Source of the DNA: JAGVVZ01 sp964373165
GTDB taxonomy: Archaea; Aenigmatarchaeota; Aenigmatarchaeia; CG10238-14
Reading direction: 5' to 3'
Assembly (NCBI GenBank): GCA_964373165.1
Contig: CAYJTF010000045.1
Coordinates: 1 to 6,187 of the forward strand
DNA: 6,187 nucleotides
Below the pieces are notes generated by a model that saw only the letters and a list, made by a program, of their open reading frames with translations, made no database searches and was not told where the DNA came from. The position numbers were made by a program, and so were the translations under genes. Shown here one piece after another: positions 1-5,579 of the stretch. Every line of letters starts with the position of its first letter. Position 1 is the stretch's first letter.

Positions 1-1378
1 ATTTGCTATAGCTGACATTAACATCCTTAAAAGCGACGTTAGGGGAAATGCAACCTGCAGTACCTCCCCACAATATTGACTGATCCTGTGTTTTGCCTAT
101 TCCGATAATGTTATTCAATAAATTCAAAATATTGTCGTTTATCCTGAAACTGTTCGGTAGCACGGCCTGCTTTATCTCACCGTTTTCGACCCAAAACGTA
201 TTGCTTCTGTTAGTGCAAGAGAACTCTCCAACTGTCGGATTGATAGGATAGGTATACCATATCCTGCCCACATATATGCCCTGCTTGATTTCCTTTATCA
301 GTTCATCATCAGAAAAATCTCCTTTGTCTACAACCAGATTTGTGGGTGATGCTGAAGGAAGCACGCCGTAATCTCTTCCTGGCACAGCACCGAACCTGAA
401 TCCGTTACCAGTTAGTTTAACCCCTCTCATCGAATTCATCATTTTATAAACAAAATAACTGTCGCCGATAAACGACTTCAATACTCCTTTGCTAATCAGC
501 TTCACAGTGTTTGTAGGCACGCCTTCATCATCCACTGCCTTTGTGCCAATTCCTGTCGGATGCCGTCCGTCATCATAAACGGTCACTCTCTCATCAGCGA
601 TCTTCTCATTCATCTTATCCCCAATATACGAAAAGCCCGAATCCACGGATGGCAGCAGCACAGCATAAGATATTATATGTTCAAGCAGATTGGCCATGGC
701 ATGCGTTCCGAAGACAAGTCTGAATTTACCTGGAGAAACTTTTCTCGGGTTGCTCACTTTCAGATCTTCAACTGCCTTTGTTACGACTGCCTCGGGTTTA
801 AATTCACTTAGCTTTCTTCCGCCAAACTCACCTAATGAAGAATTCTCTTCCCCCTTTTCCACAGTCAATGAATGCATGATAAATGTGTTAATATCAGAAA
901 TATCCACATCATTAGAATTCCTTATCCACGCCTTTTCTGTGACAACGTTGATTGAACCTGAAATGTCAAGTTTAGGATCTAATCCCAATCCTATATCGAT
1001 TATTTCTTTTCCCCAGTCAACAATTTTCGTCATCTCCAAATCAAAAAATTTCTTGTCATACAAATCTCGAACGGGCTTTATTTTTTCCGGATCTGGCAAT
1101 TTTTTGAAAAAAGGATCGGCGTCTTTCGATAAAGCATGCCTGTTTGCTTCGTCAATAAGCATATCTGTTTTCGATAGATCGTTTGTCGCGGCAAAGCCAA
1201 CAGACTTGTTCTTAATGAAACGAACGCTGCATCCGTCCGAGATCAATTGCTTAGCCTCAACGACCTCATTCATTGCAATCCTGACTGTTAACACAGAATT
1301 CTGAGAAGCATAAGCTTCAAACTGATCTGGCTTTTTTCTCAAACTCGATTTCATTAATTTTTCTACAAGGTCTTCCAT
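1..1378 (-). CDS. tldE: TldE/PmbA-type subunit of the TldD/TldE protease (3' end cut by window edge)
   Basis: The open frame runs from an ATG at 1376-1378 to the left edge without a stop, giving 459 residues. It belongs to the TldD/PmbA family. Family features I see are the N-terminal half with a VRFIKNKSVGF strand near residue 52, a LVFGTHAMANLLEHII helix at 221-236, the VDDEGVPT strand at 283-290, a YPINPTVGEFS segment at 377-387 and the C-terminal GGTAGCISPNVAF at 438-450. The helix aligned with the TldD metal site has no HExxxH, as expected for the non-catalytic TldE partner, which pairs with TldD to cleave modified or unfolded peptides (family knowledge). TldE proteins usually end soon after the motif at 445-450, so probably only a few residues are missing. 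An AGGAAGGG purine-rich site (1385-1392) lies 6 bases before the ATG. The gene follows the SDR gene by 18 bases and is probably cotranscribed with it and with tldD. The function of the local complex is inferred. Confidence 0.9.
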   Translation of the reverse strand, partial: MEDLVEKLMKSSLRKKPDQFEAYASQNSVLTVRIAMNEVVEAKQLISDGCSVRFIKNKSVGFAATNDLSKTDMLIDEANRHALSKDADPFFKKLPDPEKIKPVRDLYDKKFFDLEMTKIVDWGKEIIDIGLGLDPKLDISGSINVVTEKAWIRNSNDVDISDINTFIMHSLTVEKGEENSSLGEFGGRKLSEFKPEAVVTKAVEDLKVSNPRKVSPGKFRLVFGTHAMANLLEHIISYAVLLPSVDSGFSYIGDKMNEKIADERVTVYDDGRHPTGIGTKAVDDEGVPTNTVKLISKGVLKSFIGDSYFVYKMMNSMRGVKLTGNGFRFGAVPGRDYGVLPSASPTNLVVDKGDFSDDELIKEIKQGIYVGRIWYTYPINPTVGEFSCTNRSNTFWVENGEIKQAVLPNSFRINDNILNLLNNIIGIGKTQDQSILWGGTAGCISPNVAFKDVNVSYSK

Positions 1379-1396
1379 GTTGATCCCTTCCTATAA

Positions 1397-2155
1397 TTAT
1401 CCATATCCACCATCAATCATAATTATGCTACCTGTTAAGTAAGTGTTATCATCTGATACAAGAAATAGTGCTAGTTTGGCTATCTCTTCTGGTTCAGCAA
1501 ATCTTTTCAAATAAATCTTTTCAGTTTGTTTTTTAACAAACTCTTTTGGTAAATCTTTATTCATTTCAGTATCTACCCATCCGGGAGCAATTGAATTAAC
1601 TAAAATTTTAGGCGCTAATTCTTTTGCCAAGCTTCTTGTAAGTATAATAATACCCGCTTTCGATGAATCATAGTCCATCGATTCTTTTTGAAAAGCATTG
1701 ATACCATTAGTGGATGAAATATTCACGATTTTTCCTCCTTTCTTGGACATATGAGCCACAATATACTTTGAGCACAAAAATGTTCCCAGTAAATTTGTTT
1801 CTAAAGTTCTCCTCCACTGATCTATGGTTTTTTTAGACATTGGGACATCAAAAACAACACCAGCATTGTTGACCAAAATATCTATTCTCCCATATTTTTT
1901 GATAACATGATTTACCATTTTCTTAACTTCTCCCTCATTAGAAACGTCACATTCTATTGCAAATGCGTCCGAACCCAACTTTTTAATTTGATCGACAACT
2001 TTTTTGGCATTAGTATCTGCATCAGGCTCATAATCAGCAGATACATGATAATCAACTACAACTTTAGCACCTTCTTTAGCGAAAAGTAAAGCAATAGCTT
2101 TTCCGATACCTCTACTAGAACCTGTTATTAATGCAACTTTGTTTTTTAGTTTCAT
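1397..2155 (-). CDS. Short-chain dehydrogenase/reductase (SDR family, FabG-like)
   Basis: This is a 252-residue classical SDR of normal length, a cytosolic NAD(P)-dependent oxidoreductase. The glycine-rich cofactor motif TGSSRGIG is at 11-18, the CDV acidic site near 69-71, NNAG at 96-99, the structural Asn at 121, the ISS serine region at 146-148, the catalytic YxxxK at Y162/K166 and the PG motif at 191-192. It ends with the usual YLTGSIIMIDGGYG. The loop after the second strand (about 38-50) is longer than in many FabG proteins and rich in Asp, so I cannot tell NAD from NADP use, and the substrate cannot be read from the sequence. The ATG lies 4 bases after the cupin stop, with a GTGAT ribosome site overlapping that stop (2159-2163). 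It sits in the tldD-tldE unit, so it may act with the cupin on the same compound or peptide (inference). FabG in fatty-acid synthesis is a possible but unsupported alternative, because no other fatty-acid gene is present. Confidence 0.93.
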   Translation of the reverse strand: MKLKNKVALITGSSRGIGKAIALLFAKEGAKVVVDYHVSADYEPDADTNAKKVVDQIKKLGSDAFAIECDVSNEGEVKKMVNHVIKKYGRIDILVNNAGVVFDVPMSKKTIDQWRRTLETNLLGTFLCSKYIVAHMSKKGGKIVNISSTNGINAFQKESMDYDSSKAGIIILTRSLAKELAPKILVNSIAPGWVDTEMNKDLPKEFVKKQTEKIYLKRFAEPEEIAKLALFLVSDDNTYLTGSIIMIDGGYG

Positions 2156-2159
2156 TCAA

Positions 2160-2507
2160 TCACTTTATTATTTCATGATTTTCTGGTTTAAAGGCAGGAG
2201 ACGTGAAGGTAATAAGTTTCAATTTGCCTTCATAACAATATTTTTTGTTTGGTTTAATTAAAACGGCATCGTTCTTTTTAATTTTGTAGTTTTTTTCTTC
2301 TATTGTTATCTTGCCGTTTCCATCTAACACAAAAACTATTTCTTCAAAAACTTTATTTCTTGCAAAACCTGTGTCAGGATACCTATCTCTCATTTCAATT
2401 AAAGCCAGACTTGTGTTTTTACTACCGAACAAGTATTCGTGGGCAATACACTTTTCCGAGTTTGCAACTCTGTTAGTATTTTCTGATGTTATTATCTCTT
2501 TTAACAT
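2160..2507 (-). CDS. Small single-domain cupin protein, metal ligands apparently lost
   Basis: This 115-residue protein has one cupin barrel. The first cupin motif is recognisable as FEEIVFVLDGNGKI at 54-67 (conserved Glu and the turn glycines), and the second as KKNDAVLIKPNKKYCYEG at 77-94. The two histidines of motif 1 are replaced (RNKV at 50-53), and the histidine of motif 2 is a Tyr near 90, so the usual metal site is not formed. The N-terminal VANSEKCIAHEY and the C-terminal TSPAFKPENHE are typical of a group of small archaeal and candidate-phylum cupins of unknown role (my recollection of the family). Without metal ligands it may bind a sugar or other small ligand, or act as an isomerase or binding protein; I cannot choose. 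The ATG follows the tldD stop by 4 bases, with a GTGAT ribosome site over that stop, and the stop precedes the SDR start by 4 bases, so the three genes are probably cotranslated. Confidence 0.85.
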   Translation of the reverse strand: MLKEIITSENTNRVANSEKCIAHEYLFGSKNTSLALIEMRDRYPDTGFARNKVFEEIVFVLDGNGKITIEEKNYKIKKNDAVLIKPNKKYCYEGKLKLITFTSPAFKPENHEIIK

Positions 2508-2511
2508 ACCA

Positions 2512-3921
2512 TCACTTCGGTCCCGTAACCATACCTACGCCACGTATATGCGGTCCACCGTTGCCAACCTGCAACGTCTGCATCGGATCCCCCTTACCGC
2601 AATTGGGAACACCAAATATCTGAACGTCTTTTCCTACAGCGTCAATACTCGAAAAGAATTCCGGCGTTACTCCTGTCAATGTCGGCCCTCTCAAATGCTC
2701 GGTTAATTCGCCGTTTTTAATCATATACGCCTCTTTCGCTGATATTTGGAAATTGTATCTTCTTGAATCAACTGATGGTATTTTGTGACCTTTAACATAA
2801 ACGCCGTCTTTCATATCTGCCAACATTTCTTCAAAAGTTGCATCGCCCTTCTCAATATAAGTTATCGGCATCCTGATCAAAGGAGCAAAAACGTATGCTG
2901 TTGCCCGCATGCCGCCGTTCGGTTCTATATTAAAAGTTTCGGCTGTCTCTCTCGAATGCAAAAATTCTTTCAGCACGCCATTCTGTACATGGACTATCTT
3001 TCTCGTCGGCACGCCCTCATCGTCATATTTATACGATCCGAAATTTCCAAACATTGTCGGATCTGACACAACCGTAAGTTTATCAGAAAATATTTTTTTA
3101 TTCTGTTCATCCTTCCACCATGCTCTTCCTGCCCATGCAGCTTCCTTTCCTAAAACTCTATCCGCTTCTGATGGATGACCCAATACTTCATGCGTTATCA
3201 ATGCGACAAAGTTCGGATCTAACAAAACAGGTGTCTTGATCGTAGGGCACGGCCTTGCATTGGCAAGACTTACTGCCTTTTTGGCAATTTCTTCAGCATG
3301 CGATAAAGGATCGTAATCATCCACCACTTCATACCCCTTCGTATATCCTTCTTCCCATGAATAATATTCTGTAGCATTCAATGATCTGGCAACTGCACCA
3401 AGAGAAAAATAAGTGAACACTTTTTTTTGTTCTATAAATGTTCCTTCGCTTGAACAAAATATTTTTTGAGCTTTAGCTGTGACTATGCCCATTGAAGATT
3501 TTTTTACAGATTTATCCGTCTCGCTTATCCGCTTAGTCACTTCTCTGCATAGCTCGGCCTTTTCCTCTAAAGGTATTTCCATCGGATCTTTCTTAAACTG
3601 GTAATTGATAGTATCTTCTATTATTTTCACTTCAGCTAATTTTATTTTGGTTTTGTCATTAGCTTTCGCCAGTTTTACTGCATTTTCCACTGCCTTCAGG
3701 ATGTTTATATTTTCGCCTGATATGGGCATTGCGCAAAATCCCCACCCGCCGCTAACCAGGGCACGGACGCCTATGCCTTTTTCAACAGATACGCCTGACT
3801 CATGGATTTTTCCATCGGTTGAGCTGACTCCCGCTGAGATGCCGTCTTCATATCTTATATCCACATACCTTGCACCAAATTTTTTTCCGTGGTCCAGTGC
3901 TCTCAAAAGAAGTTCTTTCAT
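2512..3921 (-). CDS. tldD: TldD zinc metalloprotease, catalytic subunit
   Basis: This is a complete 469-residue TldD, the normal length for the family. The catalytic HExxxH is HEVLGH at 244-249 (H244, E245, H249), followed by SEAD at 251-254. The third metal ligand is expected to be the cysteine of the C-terminal PNCGKGDP, C441, matching the CGK motif of bacterial TldD. The strand DDEGVPTRK at 300-308 is the counterpart of the same motif in the TldE gene of this window. Known relatives form a TldD/TldE heterodimer in the cytosol, where substrate peptides are threaded to the TldD metal site; bacterial examples process microcin B17 and other modified peptides. The ATG overlaps the stop of the upstream DUF167 gene (ATGA, 3918-3921), and a GAGG site (3930-3933) lies 8 bases before it, so the start is well supported. 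Base composition looks richer in G and C than the flanking small genes. The natural substrate is unknown. Confidence 0.96.
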   Translation of the reverse strand: MKELLLRALDHGKKFGARYVDIRYEDGISAGVSSTDGKIHESGVSVEKGIGVRALVSGGWGFCAMPISGENINILKAVENAVKLAKANDKTKIKLAEVKIIEDTINYQFKKDPMEIPLEEKAELCREVTKRISETDKSVKKSSMGIVTAKAQKIFCSSEGTFIEQKKVFTYFSLGAVARSLNATEYYSWEEGYTKGYEVVDDYDPLSHAEEIAKKAVSLANARPCPTIKTPVLLDPNFVALITHEVLGHPSEADRVLGKEAAWAGRAWWKDEQNKKIFSDKLTVVSDPTMFGNFGSYKYDDEGVPTRKIVHVQNGVLKEFLHSRETAETFNIEPNGGMRATAYVFAPLIRMPITYIEKGDATFEEMLADMKDGVYVKGHKIPSVDSRRYNFQISAKEAYMIKNGELTEHLRGPTLTGVTPEFFSSIDAVGKDVQIFGVPNCGKGDPMQTLQVGNGGPHIRGVGMVTGPK

Positions 3922-4166
3922 TCAATTATCCTCTTAAAATCGTCAATTGTTAAATTATTGATTAATATCCTTTTATTCTTTGAATTCAAACCGGATATAA
4001 TTTTTACTTCTCGTCTAGTAATGGTTTTTAACTCTTTAATTACTTCTAAATTTGCTTTGTTATTTATTGGTGGTGACTTGCAGTAGATTATTCCTTTTTC
4101 CAGATCTATTCTGAATTCCTTAGAATTCGGTTTGATCTTAGCTATTAAAATCAAATTTTCTCGCAT
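3918..4166 (-). CDS. DUF167/YggU-like small protein
   Basis: This 82-residue protein resembles the DUF167 (YggU, UPF0235) family, small alpha/beta proteins of unknown function found in bacteria and archaea. The family pattern is visible as the IKPNSKEFRI strand (11-20), the YCKSPPINNKANLEVIKEL segment (28-46, family core PPxxxKAN) and VKIISGLNSKNKRILI (54-69, family core SGxxSRxK, here with Asn-Ser-Lys). It is slightly shorter than bacterial relatives. It is the first gene of the leftward unit, and its stop overlaps the start of tldD by 4 bases, which suggests translational coupling. No good ribosome site precedes its ATG, so the message may be leaderless or have a short leader. A TATA-like TCTATAAT on the minus strand (about 4202-4209) would place transcription start some 10-15 bases upstream of the ATG. 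Its function and any link to TldD are unknown. Confidence 0.85.
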   Translation of the reverse strand: MRENLILIAKIKPNSKEFRIDLEKGIIYCKSPPINNKANLEVIKELKTITRREVKIISGLNSKNKRILINNLTIDDFKRIIE

Positions 4167-4194
4167 AATTATAATCGGTAATCCAAAAATTAAT

Positions 4195-4215
4195 CATATC
4201 ATTATAGATTCCATA
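4195..4215. promoter_or_regulatory. Candidate divergent promoter between the DUF167 gene and the deoxyribosyltransferase-like gene
   Basis: The 99-base gap between the two divergent genes is AT-rich. A near-symmetric TATA-like ATTATAGAT (4201-4209) reads TCTATAAT on the minus strand. It is about 40 bases upstream of the DUF167 start, which fits a start site with a short leader. On the plus strand it is 57 bases upstream of the next ATG, which fits a leader containing the ribosome site at 4250-4257. One element could serve both directions, or another AT-rich stretch may be used. No clear BRE is visible. Confidence 0.3.
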
Positions 4216-4249
4216 ATTGTTTCACAGAATGCAGCAAATTAAAATCCAA

Positions 4250-4257
4250 GAGGTAAT
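4250..4257 (+). promoter_or_regulatory. Shine-Dalgarno site of the deoxyribosyltransferase-like gene
   Basis: GAGGTAAT closely follows the archaeal anti-SD complement GAGGTGAT, with one mismatch, and lies 8 bases before the ATG at 4266. This fixes the start of that gene. Confidence 0.7.
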
Positions 4258-4265
4258 ATTAAATT

Positions 4266-4688
4266 ATGAAAATAACAATTTGTGCAAGTCTGAAATTTAT
4301 CAAAGAAATAAACGGGATCAAATCTACTCTAGAAAAAAGAGGGCACATAATACTGGTTCCCTTGTCAGCGGAGATAAACCAAGATAAAAAATATTGGAAT
4401 CAACTAAAATCCGAAGACATTGAGAAATTCGCAAACATGAAAGGCGAAAGGATGCGTGGACATTTTAACAAAATAAAATCTTCGGATGCAATTCTGGTCT
4501 TGAACTATGACAAGAACGGAAAGAGGAATTATATCGGACCCAACACTTTCATAGAGATAGCTATAGCCTTTGAGCATGATAAAAAAATATTCATTCTGAA
4601 CGAGTTGCGGGAGAATGATCGAAATTATGAAGAACTGATTTCAATGTCGCCTATTTGTTTGAATGGGAATTTGAATGACATAAAATGA
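4266..4688 (+). CDS. Nucleoside 2-deoxyribosyltransferase-like protein
   Basis: This 140-residue protein has a Rossmann-like fold of the nucleoside 2-deoxyribosyltransferase superfamily, which is usually about 140-160 residues. The opening strand ITICASLKF (3-11) is the nucleotide-binding start. HFNKIKSSDAILVLNYDKNGKRNYIGPNT spans 66-94, and the helix GPNTFIEIAIAF (91-102) carries the conserved acidic residue E97, which aligns with the catalytic glutamate of true transferases. A strand KKIFILNE (105-112) and a C-terminal MSPICLNGNLNDI complete it. Known relatives exchange bases on deoxynucleosides or hydrolyse nucleotide N-glycosidic bonds. This archaeal subgroup is uncharacterised to my knowledge, so salvage, nucleotide clean-up or a signalling role are all possible. 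It is transcribed away from the tldD unit and ends 34 bases before the tRNA, so read-through into the tRNA is possible. Confidence 0.8.
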   Translation: MKITICASLKFIKEINGIKSTLEKRGHIILVPLSAEINQDKKYWNQLKSEDIEKFANMKGERMRGHFNKIKSSDAILVLNYDKNGKRNYIGPNTFIEIAIAFEHDKKIFILNELRENDRNYEELISMSPICLNGNLNDIK

Positions 4689-4693
4689 ATTAA

Positions 4694-4701
4694 TTAATTT
4701 A
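4694..4701 (+). promoter_or_regulatory. Possible TATA element of the tRNA gene
   Basis: TTAATTTA lies about 25 bases upstream of the tRNA 5' end, the expected distance if transcription starts a few bases before it. The match is weak because the whole gap is AT-rich. Confidence 0.25.
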
Positions 4702-4747
4702 CACGATCAATTCTTAATATATGCCCTGGTAGCTCAGTTTGGATAGA

Positions 4748-4763
4748 AGCTTATAGCTATTAT
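4748..4763 (+). other. tRNA intron 1 (D-arm, between positions 23 and 24), 16 nt
   Basis: The boundaries follow from restoring the D-stem, and they fit the archaeal splicing rule. A 4-bp central helix GATA (4742-4745) with TATT (4758-4761) is flanked by 3-nt bulges at 4746-4748 and 4762-4764, each cut after its second base. A short outer helix, 4739-4741 with 4765-4767, closes it. This predicts cutting by the archaeal splicing endonuclease. A shifted boundary of a few bases remains possible. Confidence 0.68.
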
Positions 4764-4777
4764 GCAGCGCTCTCCTA

Positions 4778-4789
4778 TCTAAGGAAGAA
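4778..4789 (+). other. tRNA intron 2 (canonical position 37/38), 12 nt
   Basis: The intron lies directly after A37 of the anticodon loop. The outer helix is the anticodon stem CGCT (4768-4771) with GGCG (4791-4794). Bulges TAT (4776-4778) and AAA (4788-4790) are each cut after the second base. The central helix CTCC (4772-4775) with GAAG (4784-4787) has one C-A mismatch. At 12 nt it is about as short as such introns get. Confidence 0.68.
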
Positions 4790-4850
4790 AGGCGAAGGTC
4801 TGGGGTTCAAATCCCCTCCAGGGCAAACGTAGCTAGATGTCAATTCCCCA

Positions 4851-5225
4851 ATGGTATCTATAAATAACATTGACAAAAGAGAAATTGACATGCAGAGCAT
4901 ACATTATCCTGATAAAAACTTAGAAACTATAATGAAAAGGATTGTAGATTCAAATATCTCAGAGTCAAACAAGGAAGTATTAAAAAATTTCCAAAAAGAG
5001 TGTTTTACTAATGATCTGTCTTCAACCAGGGTAGGTAAGATTCCTCAAGATGATAAAGCTGGAGATAGCGAATTTGTTTCTCATAAGTGCATCCGATGCA
5101 ATAATGAAAATCCTCCTGAGGTAGATTTTTGTGAAACTTGCAGATTTCCTTTAACTCAAAAAGGTATTATTAAGCTTCAGCAGACTGAGACTAATATTCT
5201 AAGCAAATTACTGATCAACAAATAG
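4851..5225 (+). CDS. Deletion derivative of an archaeal tyrosine recombinase/integrase (N-terminus joined to zinc ribbon)
   Basis: The 124-residue ORF has two recognisable pieces. Residues 17-63 (IHYPDKNLETIMKRI, NISESNKEVLKNFQKECF, LSSTRVGKI) resemble the N-terminal core-binding helices of archaeal XerC/D-like integrases. Residues 80-97 form a zinc ribbon, CIRC-10-CETC (C80, C83, C94, C97), with NENPPEVDFC wording typical of the C-terminal ribbon of the same integrases. The rest of the core-binding domain and the catalytic domain with its Arg, His and Tyr residues, expected between them, are absent, so this product cannot recombine DNA. The family-like start may be the Met at residue 14 (4890), because IHYP normally follows closely after the initiator. 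The gene starts 25 bases after the tRNA, the usual place for an integrase. It could be a decayed relic, or a small DNA-binding protein kept for another use. The assignment rests on recalled family patterns. Confidence 0.6.
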   Translation: MVSINNIDKREIDMQSIHYPDKNLETIMKRIVDSNISESNKEVLKNFQKECFTNDLSSTRVGKIPQDDKAGDSEFVSHKCIRCNNENPPEVDFCETCRFPLTQKGIIKLQQTETNILSKLLINK

Positions 5226-5302
5226 ATGGTATGATTAGAGAAAGGGTTAAACAGATTTTGAAGGAAAGTGGAATTGAAATAACAAAACTAAATGAATTGT
5301 GA
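5226..5302 (+). pseudogene. Frameshifted tail of the recombinase remnant
   Basis: Just after the TAG at 5223-5225, another frame stays open through QIDGMIRERVKQILKESGIEITKLNEL to a TGA at 5300-5302. It is a charged helix of the type that follows the zinc ribbon in archaeal integrases. A one-base change in the short A-run at 5220-5222 would join it to the upstream ORF. It could instead be an independent 23-residue peptide from the ATG at 5231, or chance. Confidence 0.35.
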
Positions 5303-5469
5303 ATAACAAAAAAATCTAAGAAATTAATATCTAAATTCTCTTTAAGGGTGACTTAATTAAGTGATTCATGCTGTTCTAAATGACTAAAAAAATTATGAAT
5401 TTTTCATTTTATGTAAAGAAGATTACTATTAATATTTAGTATGTGTTTTTATGCTTCTGTTTAGTAAAA
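5303..5469. other. AT-rich spacer without a recognisable gene
   Basis: No ORF with a family resemblance and no RNA fold are visible here. The spacer holds T-rich stretches (about 5399-5410 and 5446-5452) that could end transcription from the left, and a 12-base perfect palindrome listed separately. Base composition is lower in G and C than in the tldD region. Confidence 0.5.
5351..5362. repeat. Perfect 12-base palindrome ACTTAATTAAGT
   Basis: The sequence equals its own reverse complement and sits in the spacer between the recombinase remnant and the NYN gene promoter. It could be a dimeric regulator site or chance in AT-rich DNA. Confidence 0.4.
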
Positions 5470-5489
5470 GAAACATTTATATATGTTTC
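5470..5489 (+). promoter_or_regulatory. Strong archaeal promoter with TATA box inside an inverted repeat
   Basis: The TATA box TTTATATA (5476-5483) is preceded by a purine-rich AAAAGAAAC stretch (5466-5474) resembling a BRE. The arms GAAACAT (5470-5476) and ATGTTTC (5483-5489) are perfect inverted repeats around TTATAT. The expected start of transcription is near 5505-5511, right before the hairpin at 5515-5552. The symmetric arms could be an operator for a dimeric repressor that competes with TBP/TFB (inference). Confidence 0.6.
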
Positions 5490-5514
5490 GATTTCTAAAT
5501 TTAATTATAAAGTC

Positions 5515-5552
5515 CCCAGCGTGAACTATGGCTTTGCTATAGTCATGCTGGG
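5515..5552 (+). ncRNA. Long stem-loop at the start of the NYN gene transcript (5' leader element or small RNA)
   Basis: CCCAGC (5515-5520) pairs with GCTGGG (5547-5552). Continuing inward are a G-T pair, TGA/TCA, one bulged A (5524 or 5525), CTAT/ATAG, a G-T pair and GC/GC, closed by a TTT triloop (5533-5535), about 17 pairs in all. AAG/CTT outside (5510-5512 with 5553-5555) may extend it across a 2-nt bulge. It begins within about 10 bases of the predicted start of transcription and ends about 35 bases before the NYN start codon. It could be a structured leader controlling stability or translation, possibly a cleavage target of the encoded NYN protein, or a separate small RNA. It does not fit a box C/D or H/ACA guide that I can recognise. 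Confidence 0.5.
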
Positions 5553-5575
5553 CTTATGATCATTAATTATTTTAT

Positions 5576-5579
5576 GGTG
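5576..5579 (+). promoter_or_regulatory. GGTG ribosome site that supports the TTG start of the NYN gene
   Basis: GGTG matches the archaeal anti-SD complement and lies 8 bases before the TTG at 5588. No ATG or GTG is available in frame before the conserved FIDGNN motif, so this site decides the start. Confidence 0.6.

Larger units (their letters stand above)
4723..4825 (+). tRNA. tRNA-Arg (anticodon CCU) with two introns
   Basis: Acceptor strands GCCCTGG (4723-4729) and CCAGGGC (4818-4824) pair fully, and 4825 is the discriminator; CCA is not encoded. The T-arm is GGGG-TTCAAAT-CCCC with a T-T mismatch at 49-65. The contiguous gene is too long and does not fold. Removing 4748-4763 restores a perfect D-stem GCTC/GAGC with A26. 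Removing 4778-4789 gives the loop CTCCTAA (U33, anticodon CCU, A37, A38) on stem GCGCT/GGCGA, where 27-43 is a G-A mismatch and 31-39 a T-G wobble. The variable loop is AGGTC, and G15-C48 can form. The mature body is 74 nt plus discriminator. The product would read the arginine codon AGG. The gene lies 34 bases after the deoxyribosyltransferase-like gene and is followed at once by a recombinase remnant, which marks it as a probable integration site. The alternative anticodons UCU or CUA fail on the U33 or stem test. Confidence 0.88.

Noticed and set aside
690..1304. Plus-strand open frame of 204 codons
   Set aside because: It lies antisense inside the tldE gene, is Ser/Phe-rich with no family pattern, and is a shadow of the minus-strand frame.
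2311..2706. Plus-strand open frame spanning the cupin-tldD junction
   Set aside because: It is antisense to two well-supported genes and shows no recognisable motif or ribosome site.
4771..4788. Anticodon read as UCU (Arg) or CUA (a Pyl-like suppressor) from the contiguous sequence
   Set aside because: The UCU reading puts A at position 33 and breaks the stem. The CUA reading has no 5-bp stem with a 7-nt loop. Neither explains the D-stem interruption, whereas the two-intron CCU model does.
5515..5552. Hairpin as an intrinsic terminator of the recombinase remnant
   Set aside because: No U-run follows the stem, and archaeal termination relies on T-runs rather than hairpins. The position just after a strong promoter fits a leader better.
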